Below, in pieces: positions 9,472 to 18,496 of a stretch of 64,000 nt of DNA (within the stretch, counting starts at the first letter, position 1; each line of letters starts with the position of its first letter). The DNA is taken from NCBI RefSeq assembly GCF_001467615.1, contig NZ_LNYA01000024.1, positions 268,654 through 332,653 of the forward strand, in the 5' to 3' direction. The translations under genes were made by a program, and so were the position numbers. The stretch comes from Legionella erythra (GTDB lineage Bacteria; Pseudomonadota; Gammaproteobacteria; Legionellales; Legionellaceae). Below the pieces are notes generated by a model that did no database searches, was not told the origin of the DNA, and was given only the letters and a program-made list of their open reading frames with translations.

Positions 9472-9972
9472 ATGACTACGCGCTGTAACCCGATCACCCC
9501 TCATCCAAACCTGCTGGATTTGCTGTTTGCAGGCAAGCAACGCAGTGCACGCGTGTTTGACGATGTGTTGGGCCTGCATAACATCGACCATCTGGCTATA
9601 GGCTTCGTGAGTCAGCAACGGCAATTGCTCATCCTGTCCTCAACACCAGCGCTGGAATTTAATCTCTTTAGTCAGAATCTATGGCTCTTTGACCGAAGTT
9701 ACGCACTCGAGTGGATGAACAAAGAAGGTTTTGCCAGCTGGCAAAGTCTTTATCACCCGGCCTGTTATCATGAATTGCTTTACTATAAACAGTTAAAAAC
9801 CCATTACCGGCAGGGCTATTCTCTGGCTGTTGCCATAAACGGCCAACCCCTTGTATTTTCCTACGCCAGCCAGAAAAACATCGAAGGGGAGAATCTGAAC
9901 CGCGATCTCTGCAAAATGGGCCTTTACTGCACACGATTATTGTACCCGCAGATTGCGCCATTCGGGTTTTAA
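9472..9972 (+). CDS. Hypothetical protein, possible sensory-type domain
   Basis: 166 residues, soluble, no signal peptide or membrane segment. I do not recognise the family. Alternating beta-like segments (HLAIGFVSQQRQLLILSS, YSLAVAINGQPLVFSYAS) and helices with many aromatic residues recall small ligand-binding sensory domains such as the N-terminal half of LuxR-type regulators, but there is no DNA-binding part. Its position 22 bases after an HTH gene would fit a ligand-sensing partner. This is a weak inference. Confidence 0.55.
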   Translation: MTTRCNPITPHPNLLDLLFAGKQRSARVFDDVLGLHNIDHLAIGFVSQQRQLLILSSTPALEFNLFSQNLWLFDRSYALEWMNKEGFASWQSLYHPACYHELLYYKQLKTHYRQGYSLAVAINGQPLVFSYASQKNIEGENLNRDLCKMGLYCTRLLYPQIAPFGF

Positions 9973-9991
9973 TACAACGGATGTCCGGCAA

Positions 9992-10015
9992 GTCAACCGC
10001 CTTGCGGCGGCTGAC
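9992..10015. terminator. Hairpin between convergent genes
   Basis: GTCA-A-CCGCC and GGCGG-C-TGAC form a stem with one mismatch around a TTGC loop, between the convergent genes ending at 9972 and 10023. There is no T-run, so this is only a candidate bidirectional terminator. Confidence 0.4.
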
Positions 10016-10022
10016 GATGGTA

Positions 10023-11285
10023 CTAATTGGTGCAGGCGTAGGAGGGATGAGTCGCAATGACCTGTTTATAAAGATTAAGCGTTAAATCCGGAATGCCATC
10101 GCCTTGTTTCGAATCGGGATTGCCTTCCCCCGCTTTGCTGTTAAGCGCTACAGCCACCGTGACGTTATTGCATTCACTCCAAACATACATCACACGGTAA
10201 CCTAAGGTACTCCCTTCATAAACCCAAAAACGGTTTTTGGTGGCTTTATCAAAATAGTAGCCCACGCCCAGGCCAAAACCGCGCGGATCCTTTTGGCTGA
10301 CGTTGTCTATCGGCTTGCCTGTTTCCATGGAGACAACCGATTTTAATTCCTTAAGGGCTTTTTGACGATACTCAGGGCGAAACAATTGGCCATGATACAA
10401 GTGCTGCACCCAGTGAATGACATCCGGCATGTCCGCAATGATGGCGCCGGCACCACCTGCCCAGGACAGGTTGTTATCGGTGATGTCAACCAGGGCTTTT
10501 TTATCGGTATCATAAACATAACCATGAGCCATACGAGGCATGATTTGCTCATGCACCTTTTGGCCTTCTGCACCGGCAGGGTAAAAGGTGTTTTGCAAGT
10601 GATACGGCTTGATGATTCGTTTCTGCAATTCCTCGGCGAATGAATTCCCTGTCACTGTTTCAATGATTAAGGCAGCGAGAATATAATTGGAGTTGGAATA
10701 ATCAAAGCGGTTGCCTGGCGGAGGCGGCAAGGGTTTATCCGGTGAGGCAAAATTTAAAAGTTCCGTGTCCGTCCATTGTATTTTAAAATTCGACTCGTCT
10801 TCTTTTTTTCCAAACGCTTCGCTTGCGGTGTAATTAGGGATACCGCTGGTCATATTCAAGAGTTGCTCGATGGTGACGTCTTTCCAGTGAGGGTATTGCG
10901 GCAGCCATTTACCCACAGGATCCTTGATGGATAATCGCCCCTCGCCTTCAAGTTGTAAAATAATCGCCGCCACAAACGACTTGGTGATGCTGCCAATCTC
11001 AAACAGGCTGCTTGAATTGACCGGCGTATTGAAGGGTGATCTGCCGCTGACGCCTGCATAAAAGCTGTAAATAGAACCCTTGTCAGCCCCTTTCTGTTCA
11101 GGCAAAAAAACAGCGGCGGCAATACCGGTCACATCTTCCATTTTACCTTTATTGACGAGGTAATTATCGATAACTTTTTGCAACGCCTGTTTCGACAATT
11201 GTTCACTGTCATGACTAGCCAACGTGGGGATGACATACCCTGCCGCAACAGTCAACAAGGCAAGTCCAAAAATTTTATTTTTCAT
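10023..11285 (-). CDS. Exported serine hydrolase of the beta-lactamase / DD-peptidase family
   Basis: 420 residues with a Sec signal peptide (about 1-23, cleavage near LASHD). The penicillin-recognising fold shows Ser99-Ile-Thr-Lys102 as the SxxK nucleophile motif, a YSNSNY motif for the second catalytic element, and YEGSTLGYR near the C-terminus at the place of the KTG/HxG motif. Such periplasmic or secreted enzymes act as D-alanyl-D-alanine carboxypeptidases, esterases or class C-like beta-lactamases. Family membership is clear; the substrate is not. It is a single gene with an AT-rich region upstream. Confidence 0.85.
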   Translation of the reverse strand: MKNKIFGLALLTVAAGYVIPTLASHDSEQLSKQALQKVIDNYLVNKGKMEDVTGIAAAVFLPEQKGADKGSIYSFYAGVSGRSPFNTPVNSSSLFEIGSITKSFVAAIILQLEGEGRLSIKDPVGKWLPQYPHWKDVTIEQLLNMTSGIPNYTASEAFGKKEDESNFKIQWTDTELLNFASPDKPLPPPPGNRFDYSNSNYILAALIIETVTGNSFAEELQKRIIKPYHLQNTFYPAGAEGQKVHEQIMPRMAHGYVYDTDKKALVDITDNNLSWAGGAGAIIADMPDVIHWVQHLYHGQLFRPEYRQKALKELKSVVSMETGKPIDNVSQKDPRGFGLGVGYYFDKATKNRFWVYEGSTLGYRVMYVWSECNNVTVAVALNSKAGEGNPDSKQGDGIPDLTLNLYKQVIATHPSYACTN

Positions 11286-11357
11286 ACGAATTCCTTATCG
11301 TGCAAGCATAATAATCTTTACTTTGCAGTATGGCATAAATTAGCAGCAGGCTCTATG

Positions 11358-12473
11358 TCAGGCAATTTTCGGTTTTTTTTGCGCTAATGAGCGGAGAGTG
11401 TCCAGCGACTTGGTAAGCTCGAGGGTTCTTCTCGTATCCAAACGAGTGATAGCCCCAAGATCCATGATGACCCAATCAGGATGAGGATGCGGTAGGTTTT
11501 CGACCTGATGCGACGTTGCACGCAGGTAAGCAAACTGACGACCCAACCCCTTGTTATAAAAACAGACATTATCCTTATCCGGCCCATATTTATAGAGCAA
11601 GGATTTTCTTGGCAGTTCAGCGCCATCAAAACGAGAGTAAGCAAAGATGCGATCATGTCGGCAATATTCACTGGCCACATGGACAGGCACATCATACTGG
11701 GCCATACCCACCTTTAACCAGTCTTCGTTGGGTGCATCGGGATCGGAATCCAAATAAGTACCGCCTTTGTCGATATACTTCTGCATTCTTGTTTTAAGTG
11801 GGGTGAAATCAAAATGGGTAGAGCCTTTCACCTCTATCCCGTTTTGTGTGTAGGTCAGACCATCCTTATCCATGGCTTCACAGCGCTTCAACATGTCAGC
11901 GCTTGTATCCGCGTCCATGTACTTTTCAAGCATGAGACGCATGTAAGTATCTTTGGCCCAATAGGCGTATTCATAAGCAGTAATCTGTTTGAAGGTTCGA
12001 AGCGAATAATCAGTCACTGTGCCGGAAACTAATTGCAGTTCAGGATGCTTGGCCACGATGGCTTCCGCTTTTTTCTGGTTTCCCTTGACCACATGCAATA
12101 ATAATTGCTCTTCAAGCCTGGCTGTCTGGAATAAGCTATAGGGTCTTTTGTGGGTAAGAACCAAGGCACTGACATCCTTGCTGTTGTCAAGGTAAGAGCC
12201 AATGACCTTAATCGCATCATTCGGCATGGTCTGTAAATAGGGGTAATGAGTCGTTAAGTCTTTTATTTCCTGGGGTAAATTTTTAATTGATGATAAATCA
12301 CTGATCAATTCCAACTGTTCATTAACAGGTAACCCAAACAAATCGCCTATTTTCTTTCTATATTTTTCTAATGCAATGGGGGTAAGTTCCGTTTTTTCAG
12401 CCATCCATTCCACAGTTTGTTTGTGAATAACCTCAAAACTCAGGGTTTGTTTTTCATTTTTGGAGAATCCCAT
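11358..12473 (-). CDS. F-box-like protein, candidate translocated effector
   Basis: About 371 residues from the ATG at 12473, preceded by GGAAGG; a start at 12530 would add 19 residues. Residues around 75-105 (MPNDAIKVIGSYLD...DVSALVLTHKRPYSLF) match the pattern of an F-box helix set, and the following LLLHVVKGNQKKAEAIVAKHPEL resembles one ankyrin-like helix pair. The rest is not recognised. F-box proteins in Legionella are injected into host cells and recruit the SCF ubiquitin ligase. No signal peptide is present. It is transcribed divergently from the uridine phosphorylase gene. Effector status is inference from domain type and genus habit. Confidence 0.6.
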   Translation of the reverse strand: MGFSKNEKQTLSFEVIHKQTVEWMAEKTELTPIALEKYRKKIGDLFGLPVNEQLELISDLSSIKNLPQEIKDLTTHYPYLQTMPNDAIKVIGSYLDNSKDVSALVLTHKRPYSLFQTARLEEQLLLHVVKGNQKKAEAIVAKHPELQLVSGTVTDYSLRTFKQITAYEYAYWAKDTYMRLMLEKYMDADTSADMLKRCEAMDKDGLTYTQNGIEVKGSTHFDFTPLKTRMQKYIDKGGTYLDSDPDAPNEDWLKVGMAQYDVPVHVASEYCRHDRIFAYSRFDGAELPRKSLLYKYGPDKDNVCFYNKGLGRQFAYLRATSHQVENLPHPHPDWVIMDLGAITRLDTRRTLELTKSLDTLRSLAQKKPKIA

Positions 12474-12594
12474 TGCCGCCTTCCCGCCTTGTTTGAATAC
12501 AATATTATCGGAATGATCATTATATAACACCCGAGTGCCTGAATGGTATAAAACTTGCCTCCATGCAAGGATTGACGTTTATCACGAGGCGAAC

Positions 12595-13446
12595 ATGAGC
12601 GAATTTAAACCCCAACATATGAATGCTGCCGCCAATGATCTTCTTGGCAACAACGGCAAAGGGCGATATCTTTTCCTCACCGGTTCTGATGAGCGGGCTC
12701 AACAAATCAGTGAACGGTTTACCGATCCGGTCATTAAGCGTCACCCCCGGCAGCATAATCTGTATTTAGGCACAATCGCAGGCCGACATGGCATGGTCGA
12801 TGTAGGCGCCATATCCACCGGTATGGGGGGGCCGAGTGCCGATATCATCATTAACGAACTGATAGGACTGGGCGCCCGGCGTTTATTGCGTATCGGCACG
12901 GCCGCTTCCCTGCAATCAGAGTGGGTAAACGTCGGCGATCTGGTCATCGCCACTGGCGCTGTTCGTGACGATAAAGCCTCCTGGGATTACATTTACCGGG
13001 AATACCCGGCTGTAGCCTCGCTGGAATTTGTAGTGGCTGCCGGCAGAGCGCTTAAAAAGAACGGCTCATCCATCAAAGCCCATTTCGGACTGGTCCATTC
13101 CAAAAGTTCGCTGTTTGCAAGGGAATTTAACTTAAGCATAACCGAAGAAAACCGCCATTACATGCAAGGGATACGTCAAGCCGGTGTATTGGCCACTGAA
13201 ATGGAATGCGCCCAACTGTTTACTTTATCGGCTTTATTCTCTGCACGTGCACAGCAATCAAGCCCAAAAAACCGGATTAATTCCATTTTGGCAGGTGCTA
13301 TTCTTGCTATCATTGGCGATGACAGAGCATGCTTCTCAGACAACAAGGAGGAAACCGGCCGCGCCGTAACGGCTGCCATTGAACTCGGTTTGGAGTGCCT
13401 GGCTGAAATGCAAGCCATTGATGAAAACCCTGACAGCCTGTTTTAA
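12595..13446 (+). CDS. Uridine phosphorylase-type nucleoside phosphorylase
   Basis: Phosphorolysis of a nucleoside to free base and ribose-1-phosphate, pyrimidine salvage. 283 residues from the ATG at 12595, a little longer than E. coli Udp (253). The hallmark is ISTGMGGPSADIIINEL followed by RIGTAAS, plus ATEMECAQLFTLSAL near the C-terminus, which contacts the ribose and base. I chose the ATG at 12595 over that at 12535 because the earlier start lacks a ribosome-binding site and adds unrelated residues. Divergent from the F-box-like gene, convergent with the small helical protein downstream. Confidence 0.88.
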   Translation: MSEFKPQHMNAAANDLLGNNGKGRYLFLTGSDERAQQISERFTDPVIKRHPRQHNLYLGTIAGRHGMVDVGAISTGMGGPSADIIINELIGLGARRLLRIGTAASLQSEWVNVGDLVIATGAVRDDKASWDYIYREYPAVASLEFVVAAGRALKKNGSSIKAHFGLVHSKSSLFAREFNLSITEENRHYMQGIRQAGVLATEMECAQLFTLSALFSARAQQSSPKNRINSILAGAILAIIGDDRACFSDNKEETGRAVTAAIELGLECLAEMQAIDENPDSLF

Positions 13447-13462
13447 CCTTTAGACCAACTGG

Positions 13463-13801
13463 TTAGAAGTTTTCTCTAATCCTGGACAGTTGGTCGACGC
13501 TGTCTTTGAGCATTTCACTGAAGGAATGCAGATCATCGTCCTTGAATCCGTATTGCTCAGGGCCTGTGGTCATGCTAACCAAGGTCTTAATGGCGTCAAT
13601 GGCTTTTTTAACTTCGTCAGCGAGGGTTTGCATGCGTTTTCGTTTTTCTTCGGCTTCTGGCGTGGCAGGCTCCAAAGCCATGGCGTCCATTTTGGCTTCA
13701 ATTTCAACCTGAAGACCCTTTAATTTTTGATTAAGGCGCATGATATTATCGTGAGTCTCTTTATCCACATTCTGAATTTGAACAGCCGGATTATCATTCA
13801 T
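13463..13801 (-). CDS. Small helical hypothetical protein
   Basis: 112 residues, charged, almost wholly predicted helical, with coiled-coil character between about 18 and 70. No signal peptide, membrane segment or catalytic motif. Codon use resembles the neighbours and the frame is clean. I do not recognise the family. It is convergent with uridine phosphorylase (16 bases between stops) and divergent from the TRIC-like gene. Confidence 0.6.
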   Translation of the reverse strand: MNDNPAVQIQNVDKETHDNIMRLNQKLKGLQVEIEAKMDAMALEPATPEAEEKRKRMQTLADEVKKAIDAIKTLVSMTTGPEQYGFKDDDLHSFSEMLKDSVDQLSRIRENF

Positions 13802-13910
13802 TCTTTATCTCCATCCACACAGGGTTATGTATTTAGATTAGCGTATGCAATCTATTTTGTCAGTCTGACAATAAATGCTATCATTGTCTCTTTCACGAAC
13901 AGCGCGCATC

Positions 13911-14543
13911 ATGTTACTGCATTTTTTATTCATTCTTGGGATTTGTGTTGAGGCCATGACCGGCGCTATTGCCGCCGGACGCAAAAAAATGGACTTTTTT
14001 GGTGTTTTGGTGATTGCCTGCATTACTGCGCTGGGTGGCGGCACTGTTCGAGACATGTTGTTTAATACTCATCCTATCACCTGGGTTGCTCATCCCGAAT
14101 ACCTGCTCTATACCTGTCTTTTTGCTTTCCTGACCATTTTTATTGCCAGTTCCTTAGCCCGCATCATGAAAGTCTTTTTAATTCTTGATGCCTTGGGTCT
14201 TTCAACCTTTGTGATTATTGGCACTCAAAAGGCATTGGTCAATGGGTTGGCTCCAAGCATTGCCGTCATCAGCGGGATGTTGACCGGTATTTGCGGCGGC
14301 ATGTTACGCGACATCCTGTGCAATGACATTCCCCTGGTGCTTCGCAAGGAACTCTATGCCGTCATCGCCCTGGCGGGTGCCGTACTGTACATCACCCTTG
14401 AGCATTTCCAATTCAGCAATCACCTGACCATACTCATCACCATGACTGCCATTTTTGCGACACGATTATTGGCCATCTTCTTTCACATTGAAATGCCAAA
14501 ATTTGATTACTCGGCCAGTTTACGCAAACGGCATCGGCAATAA
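13911..14543 (+). CDS. TRIC / UPF0126 family membrane protein
   Basis: About 210 residues with seven hydrophobic segments in two tandem repeats of the UPF0126 type. Each repeat carries the GGG-x-x-RD signature: ALGGGTVRDML in the first and GICGGMLRDIL in the second. Bacterial members are homotrimeric cation channels related to animal TRIC channels. I chose the ATG at 13911, which starts the first membrane helix; the one at 13875 adds 12 unconvincing residues. Its stop codon lies inside a perfect 13-bp inverted repeat. Confidence 0.88.
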   Translation: MLLHFLFILGICVEAMTGAIAAGRKKMDFFGVLVIACITALGGGTVRDMLFNTHPITWVAHPEYLLYTCLFAFLTIFIASSLARIMKVFLILDALGLSTFVIIGTQKALVNGLAPSIAVISGMLTGICGGMLRDILCNDIPLVLRKELYAVIALAGAVLYITLEHFQFSNHLTILITMTAIFATRLLAIFFHIEMPKFDYSASLRKRHRQ

Positions 14544-14565
14544 ACAGGCTGGCTGTTTATTGCCG
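14535..14565. terminator. Perfect inverted repeat between convergent genes
   Basis: Arms of 13 bases, CGGCAATAAACAG and its exact complement, flank a GCTGG loop. It overlaps the last codons and stop of the TRIC-like gene and precedes the ppiB stop, the expected place for a bidirectional terminator, though T-runs are short. Confidence 0.6.
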
Positions 14566-14573
14566 TCAACTCA

Positions 14574-15065
14574 TTAGACCTCGCGGACTTCACGGATGAC
14601 CACGTCTTCAAGCGGCACATCGCCATGCCCCATGCGCTGGCCTGTTTTGACTTTGACAATCGCATCAACCACGTCCATGCCCTCGACCACTTCGCCGAAT
14701 ACACAGTAACCATACCCTTGTGGGTGCTCACCGGTAAAATTCAAGAATGCATTATCGACCACATTGATGAAAAATTGCGAGGTAGCGGAATGCGGATCCA
14801 TGGTTCTGGCCATAGCAATCGTACCGCGCTTGTTTGGTTTGGCGCTCTTTGCTTCATTTTTAATCGGTGCATTGCCTTTTTTCTGCTCCATGTCCGCGGT
14901 TAATCCACCCCCTTGAATCATGAATTTGTCAATCACACGATGAAACAGGGTATCGTTATAAAATCCGCTGCGGACGTAGTCTAGAAAATTCTCGGCAGTG
15001 ACCGGGGTATTTTCTTTATCCAGTTCGACATGGATATCGCCCATTGACGTTGAAATAATGACCAT
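14574..15065 (-). CDS. ppiB: Peptidyl-prolyl cis-trans isomerase B (cyclophilin)
   Basis: Cytoplasmic cyclophilin, 163 residues, catalysing proline isomerisation in protein folding. Active-site segments are [13 protein letters not shown] (catalytic Arg with Phe), TSQFFINV and the loop with YCVFGEV. No signal peptide, so it is the cytoplasmic form. It lies 16 bases downstream of tgt and could be co-transcribed with it. Confidence 0.94.
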   Translation of the reverse strand: MVIISTSMGDIHVELDKENTPVTAENFLDYVRSGFYNDTLFHRVIDKFMIQGGGLTADMEQKKGNAPIKNEAKSAKPNKRGTIAMARTMDPHSATSQFFINVVDNAFLNFTGEHPQGYGYCVFGEVVEGMDVVDAIVKVKTGQRMGHGDVPLEDVVIREVREV

Positions 15066-15081
15066 TGTTACTCCTCTTCAG

Positions 15082-16254
15082 TTAAACGTGACGCTCGTCA
15101 TTGGACGACGATAAAATCAAGTCGCGCATTTTAGCACAAACATCGTGCATGACATGAATATTATGAATACTCGCCAGGGCAGTAAATAAGACGGCTTTCT
15201 GCTTGAACAGATGGTGCAGAAAAGCCCGTGAATAATGCCGGCAGGTGTAGCATTGGCAATCTGGCATGATCGGGTTGTCGTCATGAGCATACTGTGCTTT
15301 TTTAATCTGGATCCGTTGATTTTCGTGAGGGCTGTCAAATTTAAGCCAATGCCCTTCTTTAATGACTTCGCCGCAATACAACGCGCCATGGCGAGCATTG
15401 CGGGTAGGCGCCACACAATCAAACATGTCGATACCCTCTTTGACGACATCGAGCAAATCCTGGGGCGACATACCCACACCCATGGTATACCGCGGCTTAT
15501 TTTCCGGGAGAAACGCATGGACCCAGCGGACTATCTCCACCGTTTTTTCCATATCAAACCCCACCGTCTCCCCGCCAATGGCTACGCCATCGGTATTGAC
15601 AGCGCTAACAAACGCAGCACTTTCGCGGCGTAAATCCTCGTAAATGCCGCCCTGGATAATGCCGAACAAAGCCTGGGAATACCCATAGCGCGAAGCGGGA
15701 TGCTGCTGATGGTAGGCAATGGATTGTTTCAGCCAGCGGTGGGTGCGCGTCATGATCTGCTCGGCTTCTTCAAAACTTAAGGCATCAGGCGTGCATTGAT
15801 CAAAGGCCATGATGATATCGGCACCGATGATTTTCTGGGTTTCAAGCGACATTTCCGGGGTCATGTGGATGATGCGATCGCCCATGGGCAGTTTAAAATG
15901 CGCCCCCTCCTCATCAATGGTACAGATTTCTTTGTTTCGTGAAAGACTAAACACCTGAAAACCGCCGCTATCCGTCAACATCGGTCCATGCCAATTCATA
16001 AACGGGTGCATGCCGCCTGCTTTTTCAATCACATCCATGCCCGGTGCACACAGCATGTGGTAGGTATTGCCGCCCAATATGATTTGGCTGCCTGCCTCAA
16101 TTAATTCCTCAGGCATCATATTATTCACACCAGCACGGGTTCCTACCGGCATAAATACCGGGGTGATCAATTCGCCATGGGCCGTTTTAACGCGGGTTAC
16201 CCGGGCTTTATTGTGGGGATAGGCGCGCAGGACTTCGCAATGAAATGAACTCAT
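15082..16254 (-). CDS. tgt: Queuine tRNA-ribosyltransferase
   Basis: Exchanges guanine 34 for preQ1 in tRNAs with GUN anticodons, the base-exchange step of queuosine formation. 390 residues, TIM barrel. Visible motifs: MLTDSGGFQVFSL with the active-site aspartate, GGETVGF, MGVGMSPQDLLD, and the zinc site DCQCYTCRHYSRAFLHH. It has an additional C-terminal tail after the usual end. Upstream of ppiB; dsbB lies on the same strand 63 bases upstream. Confidence 0.96.
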   Translation of the reverse strand: MSSFHCEVLRAYPHNKARVTRVKTAHGELITPVFMPVGTRAGVNNMMPEELIEAGSQIILGGNTYHMLCAPGMDVIEKAGGMHPFMNWHGPMLTDSGGFQVFSLSRNKEICTIDEEGAHFKLPMGDRIIHMTPEMSLETQKIIGADIIMAFDQCTPDALSFEEAEQIMTRTHRWLKQSIAYHQQHPASRYGYSQALFGIIQGGIYEDLRRESAAFVSAVNTDGVAIGGETVGFDMEKTVEIVRWVHAFLPENKPRYTMGVGMSPQDLLDVVKEGIDMFDCVAPTRNARHGALYCGEVIKEGHWLKFDSPHENQRIQIKKAQYAHDDNPIMPDCQCYTCRHYSRAFLHHLFKQKAVLFTALASIHNIHVMHDVCAKMRDLILSSSNDERHV

Positions 16255-16317
16255 GATGTGTTAATGCCTGTTAAAAACGACCATGATAGCCAACTGCACG
16301 GCATTTGACCAGAAACT

Positions 16318-16812
16318 CTAGCGTTTGCTCAACAACATCCAGTTGATTACTCCGGCAATGGCCATGGCAAGAAAATAAAGCGCCGCCCAGGCCGGCATGG
16401 ATAATCCCAACCAGGACCAGGTGATTTCCGCGCAATCCCCAGCGCCCCAAAACAGAGCATGTACCACATCCTGCCAGGGAAAATACCGCATTAGAACATC
16501 AAGGCCAGGCAAACAGGCGGGGGTTTGTTCCGGCGGCAGCGATTGCAGCCAAATCTGACGGGCTGCAAAATAAAAACCCGCAATCGCAAAGGTAATAATC
16601 AATCCAGCAATGTATTTTCCCCCGCGACTCATCCCCCAAAACCAGGACATCATGGTGAAAGCCAGTAACGCCATCACACTAAAACGCTGCATCAGACAAA
16701 GGGGACAGGGCGTTAAGTCCTTGACAAGTTGAAAATAAAAGGATGCCGCCAAAACAAACAGGGTCACAAATACCAGCACCAGTTGCCAAAAACGGTAAAG
16801 CGAATGGTTCAT
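16318..16812 (-). CDS. dsbB: Disulfide bond formation protein B
   Basis: Inner-membrane quinone reductase that reoxidises DsbA. 164 residues with four membrane helices. The first periplasmic loop has the redox pair CPLC (TPCPLCLMQRF), and the second has two cysteines, in TPACLPGL and AGDCAEITW. Its start overlaps the end of the cytochrome c5 gene by 4 bases, so the two are translationally coupled, fitting a shared role in periplasmic redox chemistry. Single-copy status cannot be judged here. Confidence 0.92.
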   Translation of the reverse strand: MNHSLYRFWQLVLVFVTLFVLAASFYFQLVKDLTPCPLCLMQRFSVMALLAFTMMSWFWGMSRGGKYIAGLIITFAIAGFYFAARQIWLQSLPPEQTPACLPGLDVLMRYFPWQDVVHALFWGAGDCAEITWSWLGLSMPAWAALYFLAMAIAGVINWMLLSKR

Positions 16813-17234
16813 GATTGAGGCAACATGTATTGAATCGCGTTTTTAATATCCTCATCACTGCAATCCACACAGGTTCCTTTCGGCGGCATGGCATTCATGC
16901 CCTTGATGGCAGAGGCCGTCAGACCATTGATGTCTTTTCGAGCGGCAAGCCGCGCTTTCCATTCGGCTTCGACACGAAATTTAGGCGCGCCAGCCACCCC
17001 GTCTCGATGGCAGACACTGCAATACTGATCATATACCGCCTGACCCGGCTCTTTTTTTTCGACTGCGGCGGTCTGCACAGGCTGCGTGGATGGCGTTTGT
17101 GCCTGATCGTCTTTCTGGACGCGTACACTCCCGACCGGTTTAATGCGGTTAATGATCTGTTGTTTGTCGAAATCGTCCAAAGCATAACCGCCTGAAGATA
17201 AGGCTGTGAGCAGAATTAAAAAGCCAAAACGCAT
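16809..17234 (-). CDS. Cytochrome c5-type protein
   Basis: Secreted c-type cytochrome, 141 residues. Signal peptide at 1-18 (ending GGYA), then a proline/glutamine-rich linker and a haem domain with CSVCH as the covalent haem motif. A second cysteine pair, CVDCSDEDI, is characteristic of cytochrome c5. The axial methionine is probably in GMNAMPPKG. It should work in periplasmic electron transfer. Overlaps dsbB by 4 bases. Confidence 0.9.
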   Translation of the reverse strand: MRFGFLILLTALSSGGYALDDFDKQQIINRIKPVGSVRVQKDDQAQTPSTQPVQTAAVEKKEPGQAVYDQYCSVCHRDGVAGAPKFRVEAEWKARLAARKDINGLTASAIKGMNAMPPKGTCVDCSDEDIKNAIQYMLPQS

Positions 17235-17321
17235 AGGCGTGTCCTTTTAAAATAGAATAATCAACATGATACCGGCAAGCCGGGCGCATTTCCAGCATCA
17301 AGATGCCCGGTCAGGCCGATA

Positions 17322-18338
17322 TTAAAGCAGTAATAATTCTTCAGCATCCACCTCTTCGAGATGGCGATGGTATGAAAGAATTCTGTCTTCCTTGACCTCA
17401 AATAATGCCGGGCCCTGAACATAGGCATAATAATAGGTATCCTCTCCCTTGAGCGGATGGGCCGCTACGAGATTATTTTCCCAATTCGAATTTAAACTGT
17501 TGGCTTGCCACAGGCAGGGAATTTTATCGCCATTCAATAATTGCTCAAGCACCGGGCCATCCACACCGTTGTCGCGGGCCAAATCATAATGCAGACGTAA
17601 ATCCGACTGGTTTTTTACAATCAGGAAACTCACACGGGCATCGTCATCCAGCAGAAGGAAACTGCCTGAATTATCCGCCAGGTAATATTCAACAATGCCT
17701 TTTTCTTCACGTAATTGCTTAAAAAATTCAGCGAATTGTTTATCGTATAGACAACTTGGCGACGTCACTGACAGCATGCGCACGATCATATCCGACATGG
17801 CCTGAAAATATTGCCATTGCAATTCATAAATGCTCCTGGTGATCAACTCAGCGGCAAGTGGATCACTTTTCTGTATGTACCGATGAATTAAACCTTGATT
17901 AAACGCCTCGATCGCTACTTTTTCATCCGCCTTGCCTGTCAGCAGTATTTTTTTGATATTGGTGTCGGCGATGCGGCGGCAGAACTCAATGCCATCCATG
18001 CCAGGCATGGCGTAATCCACGACCACGACTGAAATTTCCGCGAAACGGCGTGGATTATAAATTTCAGCATGAATCGCTGCCAAGTTCAGGTTGATGGTTT
18101 GATTGGTCAGCGGGCAATTTTTAGTCTCGGTGTATTCGCTTAGGCAACGCTGACTGAGCATTTCTGATTCGCCACGTTTTCTGTGAATGCAATCCAGTGC
18201 ATCAAACGGTGAATCGAACATGCGGTAAGCCAATCCCTCATCCAACTGCAGGACAAAATTCAGCAAAAAATCGCGGCTGTCATCGATAAACAAGGCAGTA
18301 CTTGGAAAATAACAGGTGGGAATTGAATAATGTTGCAT
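17322..18338 (-). CDS. Response regulator, LqsR-like
   Basis: 338 residues. Receiver domain with an acidic pocket in FIDDSRDF, phospho-acceptor Asp108 in VVVVDYAMPGMDG, conserved Thr in KILLTG and Lys in YIQKSD. The acceptor is displaced from the usual position near 54 because about 45 residues are inserted between the first helix and the acceptor strand. The C-terminal half (about 185-338) is not a known DNA-binding domain. Legionella LqsR also combines a receiver with an unusual output domain. It lies 158 bases downstream of an LqsS/CqsS-type kinase, its likely partner. Assignment to LqsR rests on context and length. Confidence 0.7.
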   Translation of the reverse strand: MQHYSIPTCYFPSTALFIDDSRDFLLNFVLQLDEGLAYRMFDSPFDALDCIHRKRGESEMLSQRCLSEYTETKNCPLTNQTINLNLAAIHAEIYNPRRFAEISVVVVDYAMPGMDGIEFCRRIADTNIKKILLTGKADEKVAIEAFNQGLIHRYIQKSDPLAAELITRSIYELQWQYFQAMSDMIVRMLSVTSPSCLYDKQFAEFFKQLREEKGIVEYYLADNSGSFLLLDDDARVSFLIVKNQSDLRLHYDLARDNGVDGPVLEQLLNGDKIPCLWQANSLNSNWENNLVAAHPLKGEDTYYYAYVQGPALFEVKEDRILSYHRHLEEVDAEELLLL

Positions 18339-18496
18339 AGCTCCTCCTGAGCAAGCGTTCCAATAACAATACCAGTTATAAGCGCTGACAAAATGGTATT
18401 TACTGCGGAACAGGCGATATCCATGTCACCTGAATGATCAGGCCTTACAACGTGTTTATAAAAATAACATAGGCTAATCTTTTTGCCAAATAAATA

